Shown in pieces: positions 23,599-35,194 of a stretch of 64,000 nucleotides of DNA. The notes beneath the pieces are model-generated. The model ran no database searches and had not been told where the DNA came from. It saw nothing but the letters and a program-made list of their open reading frames with translations. The translations under genes and the position numbers were made by a program. This DNA comes from Episyrphus balteatus (taxonomy: Eukaryota > Arthropoda > Insecta > Diptera > Syrphidae): NCBI RefSeq assembly GCF_945859705.1, contig NC_079134.1, forward strand, positions 154,973,718-155,037,717, given 5' to 3'. Within the stretch, counting starts at the first letter, position 1. Every line of letters begins with the position of its first letter.

Positions 23599-24408
23599 CA
23601 CTCCTGCTCAAATTTAGAGCAAGTCCTATTAATTTTACAGTAAATTTCTACTATTACTTTATGCCACAGTATCATGGTTATTTTCTCAAATAAGACAGTA
23701 GTGATCTTAAATTCAAGGTATGGAATAAAATAATTGTGGGGAAGATTTGGGGAGAGCTGTGCTGAAGGTAGTCTTTTAAACCGCGAACCTTTTAGAGAAA
23801 AGTCATACATTTTCATTGAGTAAAATTTGCTTTACAACACCTACAGATACTTGACTGATGTCCTCGAACAGCATCCGGTTCCAATCACCCTTAGATTTGG
23901 TCCACAGTTTAGTCTGATGCACGATAAATGCATGCTAGAGTCCTTTGAGAATATCTTCAATATTTCAATATGCCGGCTTTGGATTGACCACACAGAAAAC
24001 CGGATTTGAATTCAAAAGAACATGTCTAGGAAATATTGAAAAGATGCATTCGCGACCGAAATCCACCTCCAAGCAGTCTTAATCAATTGCAAACTACAGT
24101 GCAAGAAGTAAAATAAAATTATTGAAAAGAACTGTCACTTGCTTCCATTTTTAAAAATTTTTTTTTTTCTTAAAAAACAAAAATTATTTTAATATCAGTT
24201 ATCAGACCTTGAATTGCTAAATTTGGTTTATCTTTTTTTTTCGGTTGATAATAAATACTGTTGCAGTTTAGCATTTTTTCGACTTGCTAAACAATAAGCA
24301 AACACAAAAAAATACACCGAAGAATTTCAAAGCCATTTAAAATAAGATACCGGAATAAAACTAAAGAAGAAAAAAGTGTGCGTTAATTTTGACATTTGAG
24401 CAGGAGTG
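23599..24408 (+). mobile_element. Degenerate Tc1-like element
   Basis: A 15-bp inverted repeat, CACTCCTGCTCAAAT, forms both ends. TA stands on the left and CA on the right, so the duplication may have decayed. At 810 bp it is roughly half a full Tc1 element and holds a broken transposase remnant (listed separately). Confidence 0.7.
23857..24111 (+). pseudogene. Tc1-like transposase remnant (DDE_3 region)
   Basis: The reading PITLRFGPQFSLMHDKCML matches the second catalytic block of Tc1-type transposases, where families have a G-x-x-F-x-L-M-H-D-N-A-R-P-H pattern: MHD is kept and the N is changed. Then ISICRLWIDHTENR falls where the D-W-P-A-x-S-P-D-L-N-P-I-E block should be. A stop and frameshift follow, and other frames carry NPPP...LNQLQT-like text of the C-terminus. 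Clearly dead. Confidence 0.65.
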
Positions 24409-25010
24409 CACTTTATTTAGTGAATAGTACACAAAATAGGATCCAAAAATGAAGCAACTGTGTCACACCCGTTACAATAGAAATACCCAATATTAAATAC
24501 GGTGATTCCCAAACTTGTTTATTTGTTTTTTTTTTGTTTACTTTAATAGCGTTTTTTAAATATGTAAAATACGTTAAAAGTTAAAATTGATAAATAGGAT
24601 CAATGACCATATTATTTTCATTTTAGTTCATACAAAAAAAACATAAATAAAGGATAAAGAATATTTTCGAAAGTTTTTCATCTTCTTTTTTTTTTGTCTT
24701 ATTTTAAAAGAGGTAGCTACTGAAGATAAACATGTTATAATATGATGAATTTGGAAATTAATTGCCGAATTGATTTTTAATTCGAAAATTAGGTCTTTCT
24801 TAAAGTCTTAATTGGATATTAAAAGTAAGCTTCGTTTCGTTCTTTCCTACTCAAAAAGTCAAATAATATATTAAGAACTGGTTTTCAAATCTCTTTTTAA
24901 CAATTTTTAATGGAAAACAAAACTTTCATAAATTACCAATTTTACAAAAATATAATTTTAAAAGCTTCACGCTTTTGTTTCAGTGTAAATTAGTTAAGAA
25001 AGAAAACCTA

Positions 25011-25050
25011 CCCAGCCCTCTCGGCTGGGGGTTGACAAGCATCGATGCTT
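25011..25050. other. Adjacent hairpin and 14-bp palindrome
   Basis: CCCAGCC-CTCTC-GGCTGGG (25011-25029) is a 7-bp GC-rich stem, followed 7 bases later by the perfect palindrome AAGCATCGATGCTT (25037-25050). It is unusual in this AT-rich setting; function unknown. Confidence 0.6.
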
Positions 25051-26913
25051 TCAAGTTCTTTTTCAAGGATGATAGTAATGATTATTGAAACACCAAACTG
25101 AATCAAAGTCAAAGAGACTCAAAGTGTAACGACAGAGTGAGTGAGAGAAAAAGAGACCTTCTACAGTGTAAAATTTTTAATTTGCTATTTAAGAAAGAAG
25201 AAAAATGGTGTGGGCGGATTTTAGATTTTAACTTCTTTGCTTTTAAAATGTAAATTCATTTTTTTATCGATAACAATGTTCGACAAGGTTCAGTTCATTT
25301 AAAATTTTTTTTTTTTTTACTTTTACATATCTTTTACTTTGGCAGCCTTCGTTTCGTTTAGAAACTGGCACTCACTCTCTGAAAAGCTGCTGCTTCTGAT
25401 GGAGTTGGTAAATGGAACAATTTAGGTGTTGCTAATAAAGTTAGGTATGAATTTTATGCTCAATTGAGTGTTAAAAGCCTTTGATCCTATAAAGGGACAT
25501 TTTTCGTTGAAAGGCTGCTGATGAGGAGGATGGCATAGAAACAGAAAAAAAGGAGACACAAAAAAAAAGTGCGAGTAGTGAGTTAGAAAGAACCGGATGG
25601 CTAAAGAATGTCGACGAATAAAAAAAAAAAATGTATAACGAACGAGGGTCAAAATATTTCGAATTTAAAAGCTCATTCGTGTGTAACCTTTAGGCAAATT
25701 TTTAAGGTTAAATTATTGAGGATACAAAAAAAAATAAAAGAGAAGGAAAAGGAAACTTTAATTCAATGAGAAGGATATGCTGGTTTTCAATTAACTCTAT
25801 ACAAAATCAATTTAATGCGAACTTATGTTTAAAATCTTTTGTGTGTTGGAAATTGATGCATTGCTAAACGTTTATTGGCATATATACAATACCTGAAAAA
25901 GGGGGTTGTTTACACTTCATTGGGTTTAGAAAGTTGATAGTTTTAAAGGATTCAAGGCAAAGGCATTAATATTATTTTTGAAAAGAGCAAATGAAGAGTA
26001 AAATAAATTGTTTATGTTTTCTGTTACTAAAAATATAATGCGAAAAGGTCAGTTGATTTTCAAACATAAGGTTTTGAAAACTAAAGTTGGTGAGCAAATA
26101 TTCTGAACACCAATCCAGAAGACTACCAATAATTATAATTGCCTATTGGAATGATCAAAGAATTCATGTTTTGATTAATCAGCAAATGGTTATGTCAACT
26201 TGAACCATTATACATTCCATCCATATACTTTCGTAGCTATATCGATTTGAAGCCATCACGAAACCAAACCATATAAACTCATTAACTATTAACACGAAAT
26301 GCCCATTAAAGCAAAGTATTTAACTAATTATTTCGTCATTAACATCTGATTTCGATGTTGAGTGAGGTAAAAATATAAATAAATACGTCAAAAACAAACA
26401 TATAATTTGATGACAAACTTTGAAGCCAAAAAAAATTTGACACAGATTTCAAATACTTTGTTTTATTCTTTCACAACAGAGGCATAAATAATTATGGTGA
26501 CGTAAAAAAAAAGAACAAGTAAAAACAAAATGAAGTGGTAATTTAATGTTCATATGAACAAAAGTTCGTATACTTCTACAGGACCAAATTATATATGTAC
26601 GGTATTTAGTAGTAGGTACTAAATGTGTATAATTGGTTCATTAAACTTTTTCATGAAAATGGAAAGTAAATGTGTTAGGCACATTTAAAATATTTGTTTT
26701 TGGTTATTTCATTTTTTTTTTTAGGTCAAGAGGTAATTGAGGTCTTTGGGGTAGATTTGTCAATACAATCGATATTGCAGGCTTCTAAAATTAGAAATTC
26801 AAAATTGACGGAGAATATTTAGAATGCTCGCACTTTGGCTTGTGTGAGAAAAAAATGTATATTCAACATTTTCAGAAATCATAGTAAAAGGTAAGATTTT
26901 TTAGAACAAAAAA

Positions 26914-26935
26914 ATTACTCATACGCCACAGTGAC
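26914..26935 (+). repeat. Dispersed 23-bp motif, copy 4
   Basis: ATTACTCATACGCCACAGTGAC, with three differences from the core. The upstream A-run replaces the usual downstream box, which is only weakly visible as CTAAAAAA on the other strand. Confidence 0.7.
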
Positions 26936-27236
26936 TCAAATGAAATTTAAAATTCTTTGATATTTCAGACTAATGGTTAAAATATATAGTCTTCTAACCA
27001 TTTATGCGTTATATGAATATTGGTGTCGATGTCAGAAAATGATTTTTTGATGAAAATAAAATTAAGTAAATGTAAATAACAATTACTTCTGGTGGGAAAA
27101 TTGCGGAACCGCAGGTGGACTATTCATTTATTCAAAATGATTATTTCTTTTACCAAAGGGTTATAAGCATACTCAAAACAAATTAAAAAAAAAAATTTAA
27201 AACTCACTTGCACACATATTTGGATTAAAAAAAATT

Positions 27237-28060
27237 TTGAAGTGAAAACTTCTATAGTATCGTAGTGATTTGAAACAAGATGAAACGAAAAAGCGACACG
27301 AAAATTCAATTGATCATAACTTCTTTTTAATAGATAGATGAATGAAATTTATACTGTAGATAGGTAATTAAATAAATTATGATTGTGCAAAAATTCAATT
27401 AATTTCATATTCAAAATTCTGAGATAACGGTGAAAAGATGTTCTTTTTCTAAACACCTTATATCTTTTGATCTAGAGCACATAACAAATTTATTTAACTT
27501 TAATATGCATGCTGATAATATTACCTTTCATTTAATATATCACACAATTGAAAAACTTGAAAAATACCTCAAAACACCTGTGAAGATTTGTTGCCGATGA
27601 CCAGCCAGCAGTAGAGGAAGTACCGTAATCTCAGTTTGAAATTTCGACATGGTTGGCTTTAAAAACTCTTACTTTTTTTGTAGGCATGGTAGAAATATGA
27701 TTGAAGCGTTATATAAAAGGTGAAATGATAAGCTTTCAGATGATATAAAATTTATTATAGGTTGTCTTTTAAAAAATTCATTTAATGGCGTTAGAAGAGA
27801 AAAGAGATTGATTGTTTTGCTTTTTTTATGAAAACTAATTGGGTTAAAAAAATTCTAGCTCTTTTTGTAGATGTTGTATAGACATGGTCGATATAAATAT
27901 TTTGAGCTGAAACAATAAGCTTTTTTTTAATTTATTGTAGGTTGTCATACAAAAAAGTGATAAAATAAAAAACAGTTATATTTTTTCGATTTTTTTTAAA
28001 TGATTTTTAAGGTTTCACTTCAACCACGTGTTAATTGCAAACATGATTTGTTTTTTTATA
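27237..28060 (+). mobile_element. Dispersed repeat family H, copy 1
   Basis: About 0.8 kb shared with 35195-36010 (inverted) and with 39296-39424 plus 44140-44805. Landmark text: GAAACAAGATGAAACGAAAA, CTTTTGATCTAGAGCACATA, GATGACCAGCCAGCAG. TTGAAGTGAAA near the left and TTTCACTTCAA near the right are inverted, but homology runs past the right one, so they may not be the true ends. No coding capacity. Class unknown. Confidence 0.75.
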
Positions 28061-28861
28061 AAATCAGTTTTTCAGATGGTTTTTTTTTCCAAAAATATAT
28101 TAAATAGATTTAATATACAAGCAAGCTTTAAAAACCATCGCTTTTTATTTTCTTGAAAAGAATTTTACCAAGTAGGTCTGAAAATCGGTGAACATCTATT
28201 TTTATATATTTTTTATGGGGCTTGGGGGTCTGGTATAAAACCAAAAAATTTGTTTTTATATATATTTTTTTTAAATTGGCTAACGATTTTGAATTTTTTT
28301 TTTTTTTCTGAAATGCATCTTATTAAAAGAAATTAAATTTAATTTCAGTTAAGATGTTGTTTGTTTCCTTTTGAAGACCCGAGTAAAAATGGAATTCCAC
28401 ATCAATACGACTGCACCACGTTCGCACCATTTCATTTTGAATGAAAAATTTGGTCCAAACGGCGATGGTGCGGCTGTGGTGTGGCAGTCCAGATTTTTTT
28501 TATTTTTTTCTTTAAAAATTCAATTTCTATTTTTACTCGGGGAACGAATTTTATTTACGAGTGAATTTACCAAATTCGTACCTATATAAAAAAGCCTTAA
28601 AAATATTAGCAATTTGAATTCTAAGAGCAAGTTCGTGCGACTGTGGCGATTACTTTTGATGTATTTTTTGATTCTGTTGTGACATTTATATAGAGCCGTT
28701 TTAAACGTTTCAATCTTTTTTTTATAATTCTGGGTCTTCCAAAAAGTATCAATCGAAATTTAGCTAAATATTTATAATAAGCATTTTTAGATTTAAAAAA
28801 ATAACACTTCGGTGTTTGTATTTTATTGTGTATTTTCCATTGTTCTATGAAATTATAATTA
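28061..28861. other. Spacer, no gene seen
   Basis: AT-rich. A mixed-composition block at 28370-28500 contains CATCAATACGACTGCACCAC and could be a conserved non-coding patch, but no exon boundaries fit. Confidence 0.4.
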
Positions 28862-29465
28862 CAGTAGCCGGCAAAAAACAAAAAAAAAAGTCGGGAGCAA
28901 AAAGTTTGTAAGGTGATTTGAATTGAATTTAGTGTGCTGAATTCAAAACTGTTTACAGATTTATTCTATCACGTCTAGTTTTTGAGCTACACTCATTACT
29001 ATTTCCGCTATTAACTCCCAAAAAACTAATTTTCAATTAAGTTCTTTTTGATGTTTAGTCAAAAATATATATATTTTCCGTAATATATTGCTTTTTTTTA
29101 AGTCCAAATCAGAAGATACAAAATGGAATTTGGTTCAAAAAACCATTCATTACTTTGGAAAAAAATAAGCAAGATTTTGAGGTATTTATCATAAATTTCT
29201 TTTTTCAATATCTTCAAGAAAAAAATAATATTGAAAAAAAAAAATAAGTACCTGAAGGACGTTTTAATATGGCGTTTCGAGATTGCATAAGAAGTTTTTC
29301 AAAACAAAATAACTTAACTGTGATGTAATTTGACGTCAAATGTACCCAAAAAAACGCGTTTTTGACCTGTAAATATTCAAGTATTTCGAAAACGTGACGT
29401 GCCAGTGAAATTTTGGCTTCGGATTCGGACTCAGGACACAAAAATCTTTTAGAGAAGTAGAGTTT
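28862..29465 (+). mobile_element. Short relative of the 12.6-kb TIR element
   Basis: Starts CAGTAGCCGGCAAAAAAC and shares AAGTCGGGAGCAA, the CGTAATAT block and the ending TTTTTGACCTGT.AATATTCAA...CACAAAA with 12652-14723, but lacks its central palindrome. Looks like a solo or internally deleted copy with a decayed right end. Confidence 0.6.
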
Positions 29466-29551
29466 AGGTTAGGTGTAAGTGTAGTTATTAAACCATTTAA
29501 AAAAAACTTATGGTTCTATGACAAAGTACCTATCAGGCTTGTTTATATTTT

Positions 29552-29620
29552 TTAGCGAGTAAAAGAGGTCAGAAAAATATGTTTACTTAGCGAGTAAAAG
29601 AGGTCAGAAAAATATGTTTA
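29552..29620 (+). repeat. Two-copy 35-bp tandem duplication
   Basis: The 34-base unit starting TTAGCGAGTAAAAGAGGTC occurs twice without change (29552-29585 and 29587-29620), separated by one C. A recent local slippage or duplication. Confidence 0.95.
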
Positions 29621-31574
29621 TTATAACAAGGTAATATATTTTCTAGTCAATTAATTTTTCTCTCGGTGTAGTTTTCAAAGTATATTTAGTACTTTAAAAT
29701 ACAGCTTTATTTTAACGACGAACGACGAAATGATAATAGGACTAAAACACGTTACACCTTTATTTTTATTATAATTTTATTATTTGCTCCAACAACTCAA
29801 TTGCGTAAATTTGCATAAATCTTTATCTAAAGGCTCTTCTCTTTCTACTTATTCTTTTCTTCTTCTTCATTTTTGTGTAACTCCAGAATTGTTTAATTTG
29901 ACAGGGGTGTGACATATATTTTGAGTGAAAGAATGCAAAGACTTCATAATCAAATTGATTTATTTCCTTAGAAGTTTCTCTGATTTGAACTTGATGGTCG
30001 TTGTTATAGAAATTTTGTTCGTGTATAAAAAATAAAAACATTCCGTGGCTCCTATAAGACACACCAAAGTGATGATTCTTCGTACGTGACTTGATAGGCA
30101 AAAAAAAAAAAAAAAAAAAACCTACCCCTCTGTCAATCTTCTGGTATACCTATCAAACATAAACTCAAAGCACCTTGTCAAAATGAATCTCATTCCACTT
30201 TATACCCATCGCACTTCACAATTCAATTTTATTTGATTTATTCACGTTAGCAGAAGGCTCAGCTCATATACAAGCAGAGGAGACAGTTTTTCTTCATTTG
30301 CTTTTAAGTTCTTCTTTTATTTGTATTTCATTTTGCTTTTAAGTTTTTTGTATTTATTTATTTTTCTGTGTTTAATGTAAATCCAAAATTTAAATAAAAA
30401 ACAAAAAATACAACAAACCTATTCGATATACAAAAAGAAGAGAGAAGTTTGTTAAGTTTTTTGAGGTAGGAAGTTTTTTCGTTTTATGCTCATAAAGAAA
30501 GGTGTATCTACTTTATCGTTCACTTAGTTATCCGGTCAAAGGAATAAATAAACTTTTATTTATTTTAATTAATTAAGTTTTTTTTGAAATTTTCACGAAG
30601 GAAAGTTTTATGAGGAAAAACTTGTTCCTTTGGGGGAATTGAGCTCATTTAAATTAATAAGAGGAGTTTTTTTTTTAGTAAAACTTTTATACTACGCTTC
30701 CTTGAAAAAATTTAAAAAGAAGATTGTATCTTAAATCCAATTAATTAATTTTAATATTTTTAATATTTTGATCAATTTTCCATAGAAATATATTTTTTTT
30801 TCTTAATTAATATTAACAAGGGAATAAAAAAATCCCTAATTGATTACTTACTTAAAAAAAAAATCAATATTTAACGAAATTCCAATATTTCAATGATAAA
30901 ACGGGTTAAAATAAAATTCTACTTTTCCTACATTTCAAAATTACTTTTCATTTTTTTCTATGAACTCCTCTTTCTAGAAATTGGTTTAGTCATTTAAAAA
31001 CGGTTTTTTTTTCTTATAACAATTCAGTGGCAATCCAATATACCCTCAGATAAATTTTGATTTTTTAGTCAATAGCAGTTTATTAACCATTTCCCAGATT
31101 GAAATACTTTTTTCAGTTCCTAAATTGGTATCGATTTTTTATTTCCTGTTATATTTTTCAATAATTCGAGTTTCGGGAATTTACTTGATAGGAATAGCTT
31201 TTTTTCTAATTGGAATGCAACATCAGAGTGCAATTGTGATCAAATTCCAACAAAATGGAATGATTAGTATTTATGAAAATGCAAAGTTCCAAAACGACAA
31301 AAAATGTATTCGACATATTTGTCCAATATGCAGTTCCCTGAAACAAGGCAATTTAGGAAAAAAAAAAAATATACAGAAAAACAAACGGAATGGTTTCCTA
31401 AATTTAACTTGTCTCTTTTAAAAGGGTTTAAAAAAAGCAAAGTAAATTGTATAAGGGGTAATAAATGTGCAGTTGTCTTAAATAAATAATTGGACATTGG
31501 TTTGGGAAAGAAAAAAAAAAAGAGTTGTGTAAAGACATTCGACATTCGTGTAGTTCCATTAAAAATTTCTATAC
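29621..31574. other. No gene seen
   Basis: About 1.95 kb of AT-rich DNA with several homopolymers (20 A at 30101-30120). Overlapping short frames on both strands near 31125-31593 have no family resemblance and no splice support. Confidence 0.45.
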
Positions 31575-31577
31575 TTA

Positions 31578-31673
31578 GGACCGGTTTGTTCACACTTGAT
31601 TATCTTTTAATCAAGGATTTTTCTATGGAATAATCCTTGTTTAAAAGATAATCGACTGATAACAAACTGGCCC
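31578..31673. mobile_element. 96-bp hairpin MITE with TTA TSD
   Basis: GGACCGGTTTGTT at the left and AACAAACTGGCCC at the right are inverted, with TTA on each side (31575-31577 and 31674-31676). The interior is a long hairpin (GATTATCTTTTAATCAAGG with its mirror). TTA plus GGSCC-type ends suits the PIF/Harbinger group. Confidence 0.75.
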
Positions 31674-31706
31674 TTAATGATTCATCCGAAGTTAGACTCA
31701 AAGTTG

Positions 31707-31826
31707 CATATTCATAGCCGTTTTTAGACACCAGTTTATCTTAGACTGTGGTTTATCGAATGTTACTTGAATAGGATAAACTCCAGTCTTTCTTAGTAGC
31801 AACAGAGACAGCGTCTATGAATATGG
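31707..31826. mobile_element. 120-bp inverted-repeat MITE (CATATTCATAG ends)
   Basis: CATATTCATAGCCG and CGTCTATGAATATG are inverted ends, with GTTTATC/GATAAAC words mirrored inside. No target duplication was resolved. It lies 33 bp from the TTA MITE. Confidence 0.65.
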
Positions 31827-31829
31827 CCC

Positions 31830-32562
31830 AAAGACTGGAGCAGGTATTAAAGTAAAATTGTTTCGAGGAAAAAAGTTTATTTAGCTAGAGGACTGATTTA
31901 AAAAATAGCAATAAAATAATGTGAGACAAAAGACTTTTCTTCTATTGAAACAATTGTTTCCTAAATTGACCCATCACCTTTCAGAATTAAAGCTATTTTG
32001 AAGGTTTTAGAAGATTTAATTAAATTTCAGGTGCTGCTGTGTAATATCATGAAAAGCTAAATTTAGTGAATTAATAGTTTCAGATGAAAGTCAAAGCAGT
32101 TTTAAATGCAAATACAAATTAAAGTTGAAGACAAAATGAAACCTTGAGGCACAGCAGAATTTTTTAACAATAGATTCAAAAAAAAAATTAAAAACAACTT
32201 GAATTTAGTAAAGTCGTAAAGGTAATCGCTTAATCACTGAAGACCATAAATGGAACTTTAAACTCTTAAATGCTTTTGACCTTCTTAAGAAAAATTGAAG
32301 TTCGTCTTAAGTTTAAGAAAAGCGAAAGTGGGCGGGAGGTACGATAGAAAAAATAAATAAATAAATAATTCTGGAGCTACACAAAATAAATTTAAGTATT
32401 TTTTTGTTGTTGTAAATTTGTTATATATAAAACGCAAACCATTTGAGATAGTTCAAAAATTTTACTACTGGTTTGAAGTAAAAACAATTTCAAACACACA
32501 CATTTCCTTTAAATATTTTTTTTACGTGAGTCGAAAAAGACCCAATTTTTTTAATAATAAAT
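31830..32562. other. Spacer, no gene seen
   Basis: AT-rich intron-like DNA with no recognisable element and an AAATA-type run near 32350. Confidence 0.45.
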
Positions 32563-33408
32563 TGCACGACTGGAGTCGCACGTACTTGCTCTTATGGTAA
32601 AAGTTACTCTAATGTTAAAGTTTTCAATTGAACAAAATAAGGGAAAAATTAAAATTTGATATTTTCACTGAATTTCGTTAGTGGTGCAAAAAAATAAAAT
32701 CTATTTTTATAAATAATTAAATACCGTTTTAAATGCTCTTTTACAAAAAACTAAGTATGCCATTTTATTTCTAGTATAAAAAGGAATTTTTAGAAAAAAA
32801 ATTTCGAAAATCGTTAGAGCCGTTTTTTAAAAAATTAATTTTTTATATATTAAAATTTCCTAACATTTGTCAAAAAAAAAATTGATATGCAATTTTGAAT
32901 AAATAATTAATTTACACATAAAAACGAAATTTCAAAATTTTTCACCAACCCGTTTCCAAAAAATTGATTTTTCAAAAAAAAATTTTGAAAGATTTTTTAA
33001 AAATCCAAAAATGTGTTTTTTGAAAAATTAAAAATTTTTTTAAATAATGATTGTTTAAACGTTTCTGTATTAAAAATTTGGTCGAAACCTGTTTTGTCGT
33101 TTATGAGAAATTCATAAATCCAAAAAACCGTTCTATGGCAGGTACCGTTAATAACGGTACAAAAAATATTTTTTGTATTATCAAAGGCGGCTCTTATCAA
33201 TTACAGTAAGCATAAAATTTTTAATCAAAATCGTTAGAGCGGTTTTTGAAATAAATCAACTTTTCTGTTTCCGTTATATGACAGGTACCGTTAGTTTTGG
33301 TCCTAAAAAAAAAAATTCAATTTCTCCTCTAGGGAATCACCCAAAACTGTTAACTACCAAGTTTGAAGAAAATCGCTTCAGTAGTTTAGGCTGTAGCTCG
33401 AGGTTCTT

Positions 33409-33469
<61 letters not shown>

Positions 33470-33589
33470 ATTGCCGGACCCACTTTTTTGGCATTCTCCA
33501 TCATCGTAATGTCACGTAAAATTGTTATCTCGAGTTCGATTTTTTTTACGAATCCTAAACTTGCCCTATAGTACCTATATCGCAAGTAA
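32563..33589 (+). mobile_element. HINE/DINE-1-like repeat, copy 2 (uninterrupted)
   Basis: Starts TGCACGACTGGAGTCGCACG and ends at the terminal hairpin ACTTGC-CCTATAGTACCTATATC-GCAAGT followed by an A run. The internal order matches copy 1 (17204-19185), including TTTTGGTCCTAAAAAAAA, the CAGA tract and the CCATCATCGTAATGTCA block. It serves as the empty-site reference for the MITE in copy 1. Confidence 0.6.
33411..33468 (+). repeat. (CAGA)n microsatellite
   Basis: About 14 uninterrupted CAGA units inside the HINE-like element, at the same internal position as in copy 1. Confidence 0.95.
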
Positions 33590-33989
33590 AAAAAATATTT
33601 GTTGGACCGAATCTTATTTCTATCTGTAAAATTTAAATCTACTAAATTTAATCAAGAGTTTTTGAAAGAATGGTCCTGAACTCAGAATTTTGGAAAAAAA
33701 ATTTTATTAAATAATAAATATTATCAGTTGAATTCCGAAAGCAATATACAGTGGCGACAAAATAAATAGCACATGTACCCTAAAATTTCTAAAATGAAAG
33801 TTTTTCGCACTTTTTTAACTTAAAAGAGCTGTTTTATTAATGAGGAAGTAAGAACATAAATATATTTGATTTATTAAAAAAGAAATTAAGTACATTGAAT
33901 TCTTTAACAAAAAATAACAACAAAATCATTAATACAGCTCAAGTTTTTTAGGACAAAATAAATAGCACACTTCCTAAAAACAAAAACAA

Positions 33990-34575
33990 ATTAACAAAAA
34001 TTTTAACACGGTTAAAAGAAAATAACTAGTATTTGGTTGGGTAACCCTTATTATTTATCACAGCATAAAACCAGAGGTTAATAGACGTAACAAGACTCCG
34101 AAATTGTTCAAAAGGTACTGAGTACCAAGCTCGTCGAAATTCCTGCCAAAGTTTGTCCAAATTTGAGGTATCAGACCTGTTAATCGCTTTTCCCACGTCA
34201 CTCTACAAGTCCTCAATAGGATTCAGATCTGGGGACTGGCTTGGCAATTCCATAACACCGATTTTTTGGACGGATAGCAATTGTTTCACAGACTTAGTCT
34301 TATGTTTTGGATCGTTATTCTGTAGAAATGTCCACTTTAAAGGCATTTCCTTCTCAGTAAAAGGTAGAATAGTGTCCCTTAGGATTTCCTTGTACTTAAG
34401 GTGGTCCATAATACCCTCTATCCGATGAAATGGCCCCACACCATGCCAAGAAAAACATCCCCAAACAAGAATACTAGCCCCACCATCCTTAATAGTCTAT
34501 ATTTTATACTGCGGGTCACATTTCAGCTGCCCCACGCGGGGAATTTCCGTATGGCGCAATTGGAAATGCCCCCTA
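33990..34575 (-). pseudogene. Tc1 transposase C-terminal half, left arm
   Basis: Read on the minus strand: GGASILVWGCFSW, then QNNDPKHKTKSV, then SQSPDLNPIEDL, the DDE_3 signatures of Tc1 elements with the second aspartate (NNDPKH) and the glutamate (NPIE) in place. A TAG follows NPIEDL where families have tryptophan, then DNA continues in frame as a normal C-terminus. Another stop lies just before TIKDGG. The N-terminal domain is absent. Confidence 0.85.
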
Positions 34576-34584
34576 TGGGGCATA

Positions 34585-34873
34585 AGAGGCATTTCCAAAT
34601 GCCCCATACGGAAATTCCCCGCGTGGGGCAGTTGAAATGTGACCCGCAGTATAAAATATAGACTATTAAGGATTGTGGGGCTAGTTTTCTTGTTTGGGGA
34701 TGTTTTTCTTGGCATGGTGTGGGGCCATTTCATCGGATAGAGGGTATTATGGACCACCTTAAGTACAAGGAAATCCTAAGGGACACTATTCTACCTTTTA
34801 CTGAGAAGGAAATGCCTTTAAAGTGGACATTTCTACAGAATAACGATCCAAAACATAAGACTAAGTCTGTGTT
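34585..34873 (+). pseudogene. Tc1 transposase fragment, right arm
   Basis: Mirror copy of the left arm on the plus strand, covering the part from LKCDPQYKI through TIKDGG to NNDPKHKTKS, with the same TAG before TIKDGG. A small indel in the GGASILVWG region shifts the frame. It ends at the junction with the TIR, so the NPIE block is missing. Confidence 0.8.
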
Positions 34874-35194
34874 CTTACTTCCTCATTAATAAAACAGCTC
34901 TTTTAAGTTAAAAAAGTGCGAAAAACTTTCATTTTAGAAATTTTAGGGTACATGTGCTATTTATTTTGTCGCCACTGTATATTACAGTTTTGAAAAAAAA
35001 AAAATAAAAACCACATCAATTTCATTGGATTTTTTTGATAAAAACTGAATGTTTGCATTGAAATAATAGATTTTCTCAAAGGCTTTGGCAAATAAGAACT
35101 TTAAATTTTGCTATTTTACTCTCAACATTAAGGGGTATTGAATGAAGAAAAAATAACTTTATATTTTTTAAAAGTTGAACTTAAAAAAAAAAAA

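Larger units (their letters stand above)
24409..27236. other. Intron/intergenic DNA, no gene seen
   Basis: About 2.8 kb without a supported exon. It holds the hairpin pair at 25011-25050 and a dispersed-motif copy at 26914-26935. The block 25330-25640 is less A/T-biased, but no frame or splice pattern is convincing. Confidence 0.45.
33749..34977. mobile_element. Tc1-like element converted to an inverted duplication
   Basis: The ends CAGTGGCGACAAAATAAATA and its complement extend as about 110 bp of TIR and are flanked by TA (33747-33748 and 34978-34979). Inside, the C-terminal part of a Tc1 transposase is present twice, head to head: on the minus strand in the left arm and on the plus strand in the right. 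The axis lies near 34580. The right arm lacks the last part of the transposase, joining CTAAGTCTGTG directly to the TIR. Cannot encode an active enzyme. Confidence 0.88.

Noticed and set aside
34497..34757. Frames reading MVHNTLYPMKWPHTMP on both strands.
   Set aside because: Antisense or out-of-frame readings of the duplicated Tc1 transposase arms.
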